A stretch of 59,845 bases of DNA from assembly GCA_016931365.1 (NCBI GenBank), contig JAFGEY010000560.1, positions 1-59,845 on the forward strand. The letters are read 5' to 3'. Source of the stretch: Anaerolineae bacterium. GTDB lineage: Bacteria; Chloroflexota; Anaerolineae; JAFGEY01. Position numbers and translations under genes: made by a program. The notes beneath the pieces are model-generated. The model was not told the origin of the DNA. It saw only the letters and a list, made by a program, of their open reading frames with translations, and searched no databases. The stretch's first letter is position 1; the number at the start of each line of letters is the position of its first letter. Below are positions 9,966-17,575 of this stretch, in pieces.

Positions 9966-11669
9966 TTATTCGTTAAATCGCGCCATGGGCTCTTTGCTGT
10001 CGAAAAACCCGATCAGAGCATCGGCAGCAGTGTAAAAAGTGACCGTGCAGATGCCGAGGATGATGCAAACAATAGGAACGGAGCCAGATTGAGCGCGCAG
10101 AGCCATCGTCATTTCAGAGAGCATCATGCCGAATGACGGCGTCGGCGGAGATACGCCCAGGCCCAGGAAATCGACGCTCACCAGCAGTTGGGTGGCCGCG
10201 AAAAGGGCGCCGATCAAAAGCGCGCCAATTCCAGCAAGCGCCGATCCGCTGTGGCCGCGCCGTTTCGATCGGGCCAGCCACAGCGTTTGAGTCAGACGGG
10301 CCGCCCGCGCAAGAAGCATCACCAAACAGGCCAGCCCCAGGATGATCCAGGCGGCAGCTCCCCGCGCGCGGGTCACGCTTCTGAGCAGGAAAACCAAAAC
10401 CCCCGCGCCCAGCGAAACGGGTAGAAACAAGAGTGCGTCGAGGGGCAAAAGGATGATATCGGCGACCGATTCGGCCCACAGCACTTTTTTATCCGCCAAC
10501 AAGCCGGCCAGCATCCCCCAAAGGCTGCTCGGAATTAGCAGCAGGACGGCGACAAGCGCCGCCAGGCCAAAGGTGATCGTCGCGCTGCCGGCCGTTCGCG
10601 CGGCGATGTCCCGTCCGAGCGAATCGGTGCCCAGCAGGTGCTCGCCGGAAGGCGGTTCCAGCCGCTGCTGCGGATTGGCTTGCAACGCCGCGTCCGAACC
10701 GACAAAGACCAGGCCAACGACGCCCAATCCGAGCGGGATGAGCATGGGCAGCAGGGCAACGATCGTCCAGATGACCCGCGCCCTTTGCTGCCATTGGGTT
10801 GGTTCGGGCTGCGGAGAGAGCATGGGGATGTGCAGCAGCCGTTCGAGCCAGCCGAAAAGCTCGGCCAGGAATCGCCCGATCAGGACGAGGGTGGCAAAAG
10901 TCCGGAGGATGCTAAAGAAAAGAGCGATGTCCAGGCGCACCAGGGCCATATACGCCAGCCGTCCCACCCCCGGCCAACCGAATACCTGTTCCACCACCAC
11001 CAGCGCACTGAGCAAGCCGCCCGTCTGTGCAAACAGGACGGCCAATCCCTTGCACAACCCGCCCAGCCAGAGACGAAAGCCACCTTCCTGCCGGGCGAGG
11101 GTGACCTGACGGGTGACGGCCTGTGCGGTCAACATCGAGGGCAGAAGCGACAGGGTCAGCGTGGGCAAAATCAAGTGTGCCAGACGGTCGATCAGACCGG
11201 CATCGCGGGTCATCGACACCATTCCGCCGGCAGGCAGCCACCCGAGCGAGATGGCGAAAACATACACCAGCACCGACGCAATGCCGACAGCCGGTGCGGC
11301 GGCATTGCCAAAGACCCATATCCGCCCAAGTCCCTTGAGCACTGATCCAACGGGGCCGGCGCGCGCTTCCAGCATATGGACAAGCACGCCGATCAACACC
11401 TTGACCACCGTCGACAGGACGACGACCAGGAGGGCTGCGCCCAGGAGCAGCAAGGTATTCGACAGATACTCACCGATCAAGTCGGCCGGCGACCGGGTTG
11501 AGGAACTCAATCCGGGCACATCTGCTGCCCATATTCCATACAATCCTCGCAGCAGCAGCAAGGCCAGGCCAAAAGCGATCAACAAGAGCAAAATGCGGCG
11601 GGGCAACTGAATCCAGAGCGACAGCCGGTCACTGCGATCATTTTGCCGAACGGACTGAACCATCGACAT
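9966..11669 (-). CDS. Fused DppB/DppC-like ABC permease, both halves in one chain
   Basis: 567 residues and about twelve hydrophobic helices. The N-terminal half ends with the DppB-type signature VVVEQVFGWPGVGRL (about residue 230). The C-terminal half carries the DppC-type signature GTDSLGRDIAAR (about 350) and, near the end, VDFLGLGVSPPTPSFG. In peptide/nickel importers these are two separate proteins that dimerise. The EAA loops that touch the ATPases are hardly recognisable in either half (RQEGGFRLWLGGL and LARSKRRGHSGSALAG). No ATPase or substrate-binding protein gene lies in the window. An excellent ribosome site, AAGGAGGTG, lies 5 bases before the ATG. It may be a fused permease using ATPases encoded elsewhere, or a derivative with another role. 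Confidence 0.75.
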   Translation of the reverse strand: MSMVQSVRQNDRSDRLSLWIQLPRRILLLLIAFGLALLLLRGLYGIWAADVPGLSSSTRSPADLIGEYLSNTLLLLGAALLVVVLSTVVKVLIGVLVHMLEARAGPVGSVLKGLGRIWVFGNAAAPAVGIASVLVYVFAISLGWLPAGGMVSMTRDAGLIDRLAHLILPTLTLSLLPSMLTAQAVTRQVTLARQEGGFRLWLGGLCKGLAVLFAQTGGLLSALVVVEQVFGWPGVGRLAYMALVRLDIALFFSILRTFATLVLIGRFLAELFGWLERLLHIPMLSPQPEPTQWQQRARVIWTIVALLPMLIPLGLGVVGLVFVGSDAALQANPQQRLEPPSGEHLLGTDSLGRDIAARTAGSATITFGLAALVAVLLLIPSSLWGMLAGLLADKKVLWAESVADIILLPLDALLFLPVSLGAGVLVFLLRSVTRARGAAAWIILGLACLVMLLARAARLTQTLWLARSKRRGHSGSALAGIGALLIGALFAATQLLVSVDFLGLGVSPPTPSFGMMLSEMTMALRAQSGSVPIVCIILGICTVTFYTAADALIGFFDSKEPMARFNE

Positions 11670-11704
11670 CGTTCACCTCCTTGTCGAACAACGCGTTTTT
11701 CTCT

Positions 11705-12853
11705 TTAGAGCGCGGCGAGTAAAATTGCCTCAACGTCTTGAGCATTCAGCGGGCGTGGATTGTGTTTGAGTGAGCCCGAGGGCAGCGATTCCTCGATGAT
11801 GGTCGAAAAATCTTCCACCTTGACGCCAAATGGCCCCAATTTTGAAGGGATGCCAATCGTCGCAAACAACGTGCGCACCACTTCAACTGCCGCCTGGGCG
11901 GCCTGCTCGGCGTCCATCCCGTTGGCGTCGACGCCGAGCAGCCGGGCGACGTGAGCATACTTTTCCTTCGCATAGCTCAGATTGTAGGCCATTACGTAAG
12001 GCAGCAGCAGCCCACAGACCACGCCGTGCGGGATGTGAAAGCGCTCGCCCAGTGGGTGAGCCATCCCATGCACGCCGCCAAGCCGGGCGTTAGCAAAGGC
12101 CATGCCGGTGAGCAGACTGCCGTAAAGCATGTCGGCGCGGGCAGAGACGTTTCGCCCGTCGTGGTACGCCACTGCCAACGAACGGCCGATCAACTCGATG
12201 GCCCGCATTGCCAGAGCATCGGTCGTCGGCATCGCGGCGATGGAGGTGTAAGCTTCGATGGCCTGAGTTAACGCATCACTGCCGCTGGCGGCGGTGATCG
12301 AAGGCGGGACGGACAAGGTCAGTTCCGGGTCAATCAAGGCAGTGTGGGCGTACCACCCATCGTGGCGCAGGCTGGACTTGATCCGCGTCTGCGGATCGCT
12401 GAGCACGGCGTTGGAGGTCACTTCTGCGCCGGTGCCGGCGGTTGTGGGCACGGCAATCCAGGGTAGGCCGCCGCCGGAAACCTTTTTCTCGCCCTGAAAA
12501 TACTCGTGCACTGTGCCGGAGTGGGTGAACAGTCCGGCGATTGCTTTGGCAACGTCCATCGCACTGCCGCCGCCAATGCCGACGAGCAATTCGGCATGTT
12601 CAGCTCTGGCCTGAACAAGCCCTTCGTGAACCACATCCAGCGTCGGCTCGCTGCGGACGGCATCATAGACGGTAGTTTTGACGCCCAGACCCCACAACAA
12701 ACCCAGCGCACGGTCGAGCTGGCCCGATCGCTTGAGCGAGCCGGCCCCGCAGACCAGCAACGCGCGGCGTCCCAGCATCGAAGCGCGCTGCCCGAGTTCT
12801 TCAAAACAGCCTTCTCCGGCGACAATAACGGTTGGCAGCCAAAATTGAGCCAT
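11705..12853 (-). CDS. Iron-containing alcohol dehydrogenase
   Basis: 382 residues, the usual length for group III Fe-ADHs, which oxidise alcohols or reduce aldehydes with NAD(P). The dinucleotide-binding motif GIGGGSAMDVAKA is at about residue 93 and the nicotinamide-side motif PTTAGTGAE at about 137. Metal ligands are visible: Asp in ALIDPEL, His in GGVHGMAHPLG and His in HIPHGVVCGLLLPYV. AGAGGA lies 5 bases before the ATG. The gene sits between the phosphotriesterase and permease genes on the same strand with short gaps, so co-transcription is likely. The natural alcohol or aldehyde is unknown. Confidence 0.9.
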   Translation of the reverse strand: MAQFWLPTVIVAGEGCFEELGQRASMLGRRALLVCGAGSLKRSGQLDRALGLLWGLGVKTTVYDAVRSEPTLDVVHEGLVQARAEHAELLVGIGGGSAMDVAKAIAGLFTHSGTVHEYFQGEKKVSGGGLPWIAVPTTAGTGAEVTSNAVLSDPQTRIKSSLRHDGWYAHTALIDPELTLSVPPSITAASGSDALTQAIEAYTSIAAMPTTDALAMRAIELIGRSLAVAYHDGRNVSARADMLYGSLLTGMAFANARLGGVHGMAHPLGERFHIPHGVVCGLLLPYVMAYNLSYAKEKYAHVARLLGVDANGMDAEQAAQAAVEVVRTLFATIGIPSKLGPFGVKVEDFSTIIEESLPSGSLKHNPRPLNAQDVEAILLAAL

Positions 12854-12888
12854 AATATCCTCTGAAAATCGTTGGACCCAAGTCTGTG

Positions 12889-13929
12889 TCAGCGCGCAAA
12901 TGCGTTGAAGGGATTGGTCACAGTCAGTTGATCCACGGTCTTTTGATCGATCCCGGCGTCGAGCAGCTTGGGCAAAAACTGCTCGCTGATGTAGGTAAAG
13001 GGGCGCGGTGTGCCACCGCCCGGTTGGGCCGGATCGTACCAGCCCCGGTCGTGGCTGAGCATGACCTTGTCGCCATACCCCGCATCGAGCATCGTCTGCA
13101 CGCGCTCGATCCAGAACGGGTCGCGCTGCGGGTCGCCGATAGCATCAAACTCGATCCACGCGCCGCGCGCGGCGATTTCCAGGTTCATATCGGGATCGTT
13201 CTGGGCGTGAATCCAGATAAACCGCTCCGGCGTGTAACCCGCGTCCTCGATGATATCCAACTGATCGTTGACCACGCGCCCGCGCCGGGTGTGGCTGCCG
13301 ATGATCGCGTTGGTTTCGGCTGCGGCTCTGGCCGCAGCACGCAAAATTTTGGTTTCGATGGCGGTAAGGCCATCGTCGCCGGCGCTGAGTTTGATCCAGG
13401 CGGCCTGGACGCCGCTGTCATCGATCTCATTGGTCAACTCGCCGAGCATCCATTCGTATAGTGTATCTTTGCTGGCCTTGTGCGCCCAGGCGGGTACCCA
13501 CGGCTCGCGGTAAATGCCGGTCGGCACGATGAGCGGAAAGCCGGTCGCACCTGAGACGGCCTTGAGGATGTCGGCGCGACGGCCCACGCCCTCCGGGCTG
13601 CACTCGATCAACGCAGTGACGCCGACTGCGCGTGCCCGTTCGATCTCGGGAGCCATCAACCGGATCACATCCTGAGGGTCAGCCTCGCCCTGGCCGGGTT
13701 GGTCGGGCGTGCGCAGGTCGACAAAGATATGCTCGTGAGGCAAGATCATGCCCAGTTCGTCGGCGGTTTTGGGTCCGAGGGTTGTGATCAGGTGCTTCAT
13801 TGGAGTACCTCCTTGGGTGTTAGTAGAATTGGATTGTGTCGACGCCGCGCAGCCGCTCAGAAACAAGCCGACACTGCCCAGAATGCTCTGGCAGAGAAAG
13901 GTTCGTCTGCTTGACACTGTGTGTGACAT
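12889..13929 (-). CDS. Phosphotriesterase-family metallohydrolase, probable Tat-exported lipoprotein
   Basis: 346 residues. The amidohydrolase-type ligands of the family are all present: HEH in LPHEHIFVD, the carbamylated Lys in AWIKLSAG, His in IGSHTRRG, His in WIHAQND and Asp in MLSHDRGW. This points to a binuclear metal site with lactonase, esterase or phosphotriesterase activity. The first 40 residues contain SRRTFL, a hydrophobic stretch and LSGC, which together look like a Tat signal with a lipobox. This start lies 3 bases after the stop of the upstream gene, implying coupling. An internal ATG at 13800 has AAGGAGG 7 bases upstream and begins exactly at the catalytic domain, so a shorter cytoplasmic form is plausible. 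Confidence 0.85.
   Translation of the reverse strand: MSHTVSSRRTFLCQSILGSVGLFLSGCAASTQSNSTNTQGGTPMKHLITTLGPKTADELGMILPHEHIFVDLRTPDQPGQGEADPQDVIRLMAPEIERARAVGVTALIECSPEGVGRRADILKAVSGATGFPLIVPTGIYREPWVPAWAHKASKDTLYEWMLGELTNEIDDSGVQAAWIKLSAGDDGLTAIETKILRAAARAAAETNAIIGSHTRRGRVVNDQLDIIEDAGYTPERFIWIHAQNDPDMNLEIAARGAWIEFDAIGDPQRDPFWIERVQTMLDAGYGDKVMLSHDRGWYDPAQPGGGTPRPFTYISEQFLPKLLDAGIDQKTVDQLTVTNPFNAFAR
13808..13814 (-). promoter_or_regulatory. Strong internal Shine-Dalgarno site giving an alternative start at 13800
   Basis: On the minus strand AAGGAGG precedes ATG 13800-13798 by 7 bases, inside the phosphotriesterase-family frame. The product from this start would lack the Tat/lipobox signal and begin MKHLITTLG. 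It is a better ribosome site than the one before the longer start at 13929. Confidence 0.6.
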
Positions 13930-13932
13930 TGG

Positions 13933-14892
13933 CTATGTCTCGGCGCGGCAAATTGCACCGGTACAGTCGATGATTGCACGGTCGGCGGCAAGCCCCTGGC
14001 GCATAAAGTACTTGATCCGTCCAATGGAAAATGTCTGTCGATAAAACACGGCGCGGGGATTCCACACGCCTTGTTCATCCAGGCAGCCCAGTTCGCCCTG
14101 GCCGGACGATTGGAACAACTCCAGATGCCGGGTGATGCCAAAAAAGCGGCGGTTAAGGCTCAACTTGACGCCAAACAGATAACCTTCTTGTTCAAATGCA
14201 TCATGCACGGCCGGGTCGATATGAATGGACAGGATGTGGGCATCCTGGGCTTCAATGTGCTTGTGCGCATCAAAGTGTTTGAAATCACGCATGTCGAACA
14301 GCATGCGTACCGTTTGCGAATTGCTCTGCTTAATAAAGTCGATCCTGGCCGGCAGCGGCATCGTCTTTCCGTAGCGCTTTTGTTTGGCCAGCAGCGAGTA
14401 AGCCGTGAGCGTGGTGTGTTTTTCGAGTGCATACTGATAATAGCTGTCACGGTAGCGGAGGGGCCAGTTTTTGGAAATCTCGACCAACACGCGTTCGATG
14501 TCGTCCCATAGTTCCTTGCCAATGACATACGCGCCAAACATGGATACTATCGACTCGATCGAAAGCAGTTCTTCGGGCTTGAAAGCCCAAAAGATCAAGG
14601 CGATCAATAATCCCAACGACAGGCCAAAAACTTCATTGAACCGATCTTGCTGCCGGGCATAGGCCGATCGCTGCTGCGAGAGCACATCCTTGACGTACTC
14701 TTCAAAGGGATAAAAGGCCAGGTTCTCCGACGACACCCGGCGACTGTACGGATAGAGCACAATATGACATTCAACCTCGTGATAGCGTTGAAGCACGGGC
14801 AAGTGGGTGAACTCGACATCGTGGATGTTGGGCACCTGTATATTTTTGTGCAGCCTGACCAGAGGCTGATCGGGTACTTGGGGTGGTTTCAT
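13933..14892 (-). CDS. Unrecognised two-TM membrane protein
   Basis: 319 residues. I do not recognise the family. Residues 1-85 are polar with many His/Tyr, followed by two hydrophobic helices at about 90-106 and 113-131, then a 180-residue soluble tail with KRYGKTMPLPARIDF and FFGITRHLELF segments. Both ends are probably on the same, cytoplasmic, side. The start is ATG 14892 because the promoter -10 element lies only 6 bases upstream; the longer frame up to 15048 would run through both divergent promoters and has no ribosome site. Its stop lies 3 bases before the phosphotriesterase start, so it probably heads the run 14892-8661. No functional assignment. Confidence 0.7.
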   Translation of the reverse strand: MKPPQVPDQPLVRLHKNIQVPNIHDVEFTHLPVLQRYHEVECHIVLYPYSRRVSSENLAFYPFEEYVKDVLSQQRSAYARQQDRFNEVFGLSLGLLIALIFWAFKPEELLSIESIVSMFGAYVIGKELWDDIERVLVEISKNWPLRYRDSYYQYALEKHTTLTAYSLLAKQKRYGKTMPLPARIDFIKQSNSQTVRMLFDMRDFKHFDAHKHIEAQDAHILSIHIDPAVHDAFEQEGYLFGVKLSLNRRFFGITRHLELFQSSGQGELGCLDEQGVWNPRAVFYRQTFSIGRIKYFMRQGLAADRAIIDCTGAICRAET

Positions 14893-14898
14893 ACGCCA

Positions 14899-14928
14899 AG
14901 TATACCATATCACGGATTCAAATGACAA
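14899..14928 (-). promoter_or_regulatory. Putative promoter giving a leaderless transcript for the gene starting at 14892
   Basis: On the minus strand TTGTCA (14928-14923), an 18-base spacer and TATACT (14904-14899) with an extended TGG just before it. Six bases separate the -10 from ATG 14892, so the expected +1 is the A of the start codon. No Shine-Dalgarno sequence is present. Confidence 0.55.
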
Positions 14929-14936
14929 ACACCTGT

Positions 14937-14966
14937 TTGCCAGTACCGGCGTATCTGTGTTATAAT
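14937..14966 (+). promoter_or_regulatory. Putative promoter for the secreted CARDB-like protein gene
   Basis: TTGCCA at 14937-14942, an 18-base spacer and TATAAT at 14961-14966 preceded by TGT (extended -10). It lies back to back with the minus-strand promoter at 14899-14928. Confidence 0.55.
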
Positions 14967-15012
14967 CGCTCCCTATTGCATTTGCCAAACCAGGCCTGGA
15001 GAATGACCTACT

Positions 15013-16998
15013 ATGGATTTTAAACCTCTGCTTTATCGCTCGACCCAATTGGCGTTGGCGCTGACGCTGTTGCTGTCCCTATCCGTGCAGCCGGCGTTCG
15101 CACAGCAAGAGCCAAGCCCGATTGACATCCAACTGATTGTGCCGGCGCAGGTTGGACCGGGTCAACTCTTTGAAGTGCAAATCAAATACGATGCCGTCGA
15201 TCCAAACGCGGGAGCCGACCTTAATTATAACGTTTTTGGCCCTTGCCGAATCTGGTCGCGCGATCCCGAGCCGCCAAACCCCATTGTCAACACCTGGAAG
15301 CCTACGGTCAGCGCGGCAAAGGGCGCGATCAAGATACAGATTCGCGTCGATGAAGGCACCGATGGTCAAACCATCCGTCATCAGGTCGAAGTGCGGTGGG
15401 GGCCCAAGAACCGCGTCTTTGATGCGACGACCACAATCAGGTACGTGCCACCGACGGCTACGCCTACACCAACACCCCGCCCCACGCGCTCCCCAGCCCA
15501 GCCAACACCTATACCCTCGCCGACGGTGGCGCCCGTTCCCGCTGCAGTCGCCCTGACACTGGCGCAGCCATCTTTTGTCGATATCGAGGGAAACCTGATT
15601 GTCATTGCCGAGGTTAACCAGACAGTTGGGCTGGACATCCGGTATACCAGCTCGATCGATCTGGAAAACGCACTGCTGACGATTAGCTTCGAACCCGACG
15701 TTGTAAATCTGGACAATGCTGTATATATCGATGGTCATTATGTGATCGACGTACCCACGTTGGCGGCGTCGGCTGAAGAAACAGTGTTATTCGGCTCGTT
15801 GCTGCTTGCGCACATCCGGCCCTATGCCGAGGGGGGGGAGACATACGAGTTGCGAGCGACGATCTCGCTTGCAGCGGCCGATGACGTGGCGACAGCTACG
15901 GCCGAAACGGAGGCGATCGAGGTCAGCCAGCCGACAGTTATCGAGATCGCCGCCAGCGTCGAGACAGAGATCGTCCAGGCCGGAGGAGGAATCATCATCC
16001 ACGCCGTGTGCACCAATCCGGGCGCGACGCCGGTCAAATGGCTCAAGCTGCAAGTCGAGGGCCTGCCCGAAGGGTTTGTGCTCAGCCCGCAAGAGCAAAG
16101 TATCGACGTGATCGACGCCGATGGGGGGAGAGTAGAACGTTTGTTCACTGTCCGTGTGCCCGACGAGTACACGGGGTTTGTCACCTTTAACGTGGTCGGG
16201 CTGCTGGATGGTGCGACACGCATCGAAGCCGCGCCAATCACGGTCGAACTGTCGCCGCCCAGCAAACTGATCCTCGACGCCGTGGCCGAACAGACTCTAG
16301 TGCGGGCAGGGCAGGCCGTGTATGTCAATGTCATTTGCACCAATGAAGGACGGTTCACGGCTCAAGAGGTTACGATCAAATTGATCGACACGTCGGGCAA
16401 CCTGGGCGTGCTGTTCCAGGACCTGGGCGACATTGAGCCGGGTGAGTCCAGACAGGCCGTATTTGTGGTCGAGATCCCACAAGATTTCGCCGCCGATGCC
16501 ACGGTCTCACTGGCCGCGCAAGCTGTCGCTGCCGACGGCACGCTCAGCCAGTCGCAGGCAATTTCTATTGCGATCGAGTGCGTGCCGGTGCTGGCGCTGG
16601 AGGCCAAATCGCCGACGATCAATGTTCGCGCGGGACAGCCGGCCGAGATCGTCGCCAGTGTGACCAATTCCAGCCAGTGCGCCGCGCGGAACGTGACCGT
16701 TTCCGTATCCAACCTTCCGCAGAGCTTTGCACAACTTGGGCCGCAGACCATTCTCGAACTGGGGCCGGGGCAGACGCGCCTGCTCAGTTTCAGCCTTTCT
16801 GTACCCAAAGGACACCAGGGGAGTGTCACTTTTGATGTGCAGGCGACCGCTGATGGGGGAGTGCTTGCACCGGCGGTCAATGGCAGTTTTTCCGTCGGCG
16901 GCGTGCCGCTGGCGTTCACGCTTCTCTTCTGGCTCCTGGTTGTTGCCGCCGTGACAGCGATTGTGGTCGGGTCGACACTGTATTTCAAGAATCGCTGA
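15013..16998 (+). CDS. Secreted, C-terminally anchored protein with Ig/CARDB-like domains
   Basis: 661 residues. A signal peptide (about residues 1-31, ending PAFAQQ) is followed by a beta-rich domain to about 150, a Pro/Thr-rich linker (about 153-180), a second beta-rich domain (about 182-305), and three Ig-like repeats of about 105 residues resembling CARDB/NEW3 domains (VLSPQEQSIDV, VFVVEIPQDFAADATVSLAA, FSLSVPKGHQGSVTF). A hydrophobic helix at about 632-656 followed by KNR anchors it, leaving almost the whole chain outside the cell. GGAG lies 11 bases before the ATG. It is transcribed alone from its own promoter into a strong terminator. Role unknown; a surface-structure or adhesion protein is the likely class. 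Confidence 0.8.
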   Translation: MDFKPLLYRSTQLALALTLLLSLSVQPAFAQQEPSPIDIQLIVPAQVGPGQLFEVQIKYDAVDPNAGADLNYNVFGPCRIWSRDPEPPNPIVNTWKPTVSAAKGAIKIQIRVDEGTDGQTIRHQVEVRWGPKNRVFDATTTIRYVPPTATPTPTPRPTRSPAQPTPIPSPTVAPVPAAVALTLAQPSFVDIEGNLIVIAEVNQTVGLDIRYTSSIDLENALLTISFEPDVVNLDNAVYIDGHYVIDVPTLAASAEETVLFGSLLLAHIRPYAEGGETYELRATISLAAADDVATATAETEAIEVSQPTVIEIAASVETEIVQAGGGIIIHAVCTNPGATPVKWLKLQVEGLPEGFVLSPQEQSIDVIDADGGRVERLFTVRVPDEYTGFVTFNVVGLLDGATRIEAAPITVELSPPSKLILDAVAEQTLVRAGQAVYVNVICTNEGRFTAQEVTIKLIDTSGNLGVLFQDLGDIEPGESRQAVFVVEIPQDFAADATVSLAAQAVAADGTLSQSQAISIAIECVPVLALEAKSPTINVRAGQPAEIVASVTNSSQCAARNVTVSVSNLPQSFAQLGPQTILELGPGQTRLLSFSLSVPKGHQGSVTFDVQATADGGVLAPAVNGSFSVGGVPLAFTLLFWLLVVAAVTAIVVGSTLYFKNR

Positions 16999-17027
16999 TC
17001 CGCTGCGGAGCAAAGTAGGGGGAAGGA

Positions 17028-17079
17028 CAACAAGGCGGTCGAGATATTCTGTTCCGACCGCCTTGTTGCTGACCTTTTT
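17028..17079 (+). terminator. Rho-independent terminator
   Basis: A perfect 14-base stem (17028-17041 pairs with 17055-17068) with a 13-base loop is followed by CTGACC and TTTTT at 17075-17079. It lies 30 bases after the stop of the secreted protein gene. Confidence 0.85.
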
Positions 17080-17520
17080 CTATGTCTTATAACTATGCTT
17101 GTCGGACATAGAAAATAGGCTCATTTCGCAGCCTCGTACAGGTCAATGGGAGCAATTGGGGCATAAAATACGCAGCGCTTTGGCCGCCAACAGCCAGCAC
17201 TCCCCTGGACGATAAGAAAATATAGCCTTGCCGGGTGGTTCTCGATGCGCGAACAAACCATTGACATGTTGCCGTTTCACAATCCTGCTATCACACTGTT
17301 GGGCACAAGCTGTGTGGGCGCAGAAACCGACCAAGACACACAGTGCGTCAACAGAATAAATCACTCCCCCAGAACGAGGGATTTTCTGCCGGGGTGCCGG
17401 GTGCGCTGGCCAAGGACAAATCCTCTGAGACTGCTCACTCGCTCTGCCTAGATTTCTGACGACGAGTATTAGAACAATAGTTCTGAAGTGAGAATATGGC
17501 ATAGAACAAATTTTCCAATG
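17080..17520. other. About 440 bases without a convincing gene
   Basis: Short open frames occur on both strands (17245-17451 plus, 17143-17502 minus), but neither has a ribosome site, recognisable motif or normal composition. Items seen: an 11-base inverted repeat (17076-17086 with 17105-17115) starting in the terminator T-tract, and AGAACAATAGTTCT at 17471-17484, which fits the GAAC-N4-GTTC form of a Bacillus-type LexA box. No tRNA, tmRNA, RNase P or 6S signature was noticed by eye. The region could hold a remnant gene or a small RNA; I cannot support either. Confidence 0.4.
17471..17484. promoter_or_regulatory. Possible LexA/DinR-type operator
   Basis: AGAACAATAGTTCT is a GAAC-N4-GTTC inverted repeat, the form bound by LexA in Gram-positive bacteria and reported for some green non-sulfur bacteria. 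On the minus strand it is followed at once by TAATAC, a possible -10. No SOS gene is adjacent, so chance occurrence is quite possible. Confidence 0.25.
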
Positions 17521-17525
17521 ATCAG

Positions 17526-17551
17526 AAAGAGCCAGGATATCCTGGCTCTTT
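17526..17551. terminator. Bidirectional rho-independent terminator
   Basis: A perfect 26-base palindrome centred on GATATC, with an A-run on the left and a T-run on the right (TTTTT at 17549-17553). It lies just after the 3' end of the DUF4129 gene on the minus strand and can serve both directions. Confidence 0.8.
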
Positions 17552-17575
17552 TTATACTATACGAAGCCTCTCCCC

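Noticed and set aside
9024..10136. Long plus-strand open frame
   Set aside because: It is antisense to the AGE-family gene and the start of the permease gene, both with clear family motifs; no ribosome site.
17143..17502. 119-residue minus-strand gene
   Set aside because: No ribosome site, no recognisable domain, unusual composition, and it begins within the LexA-like box.
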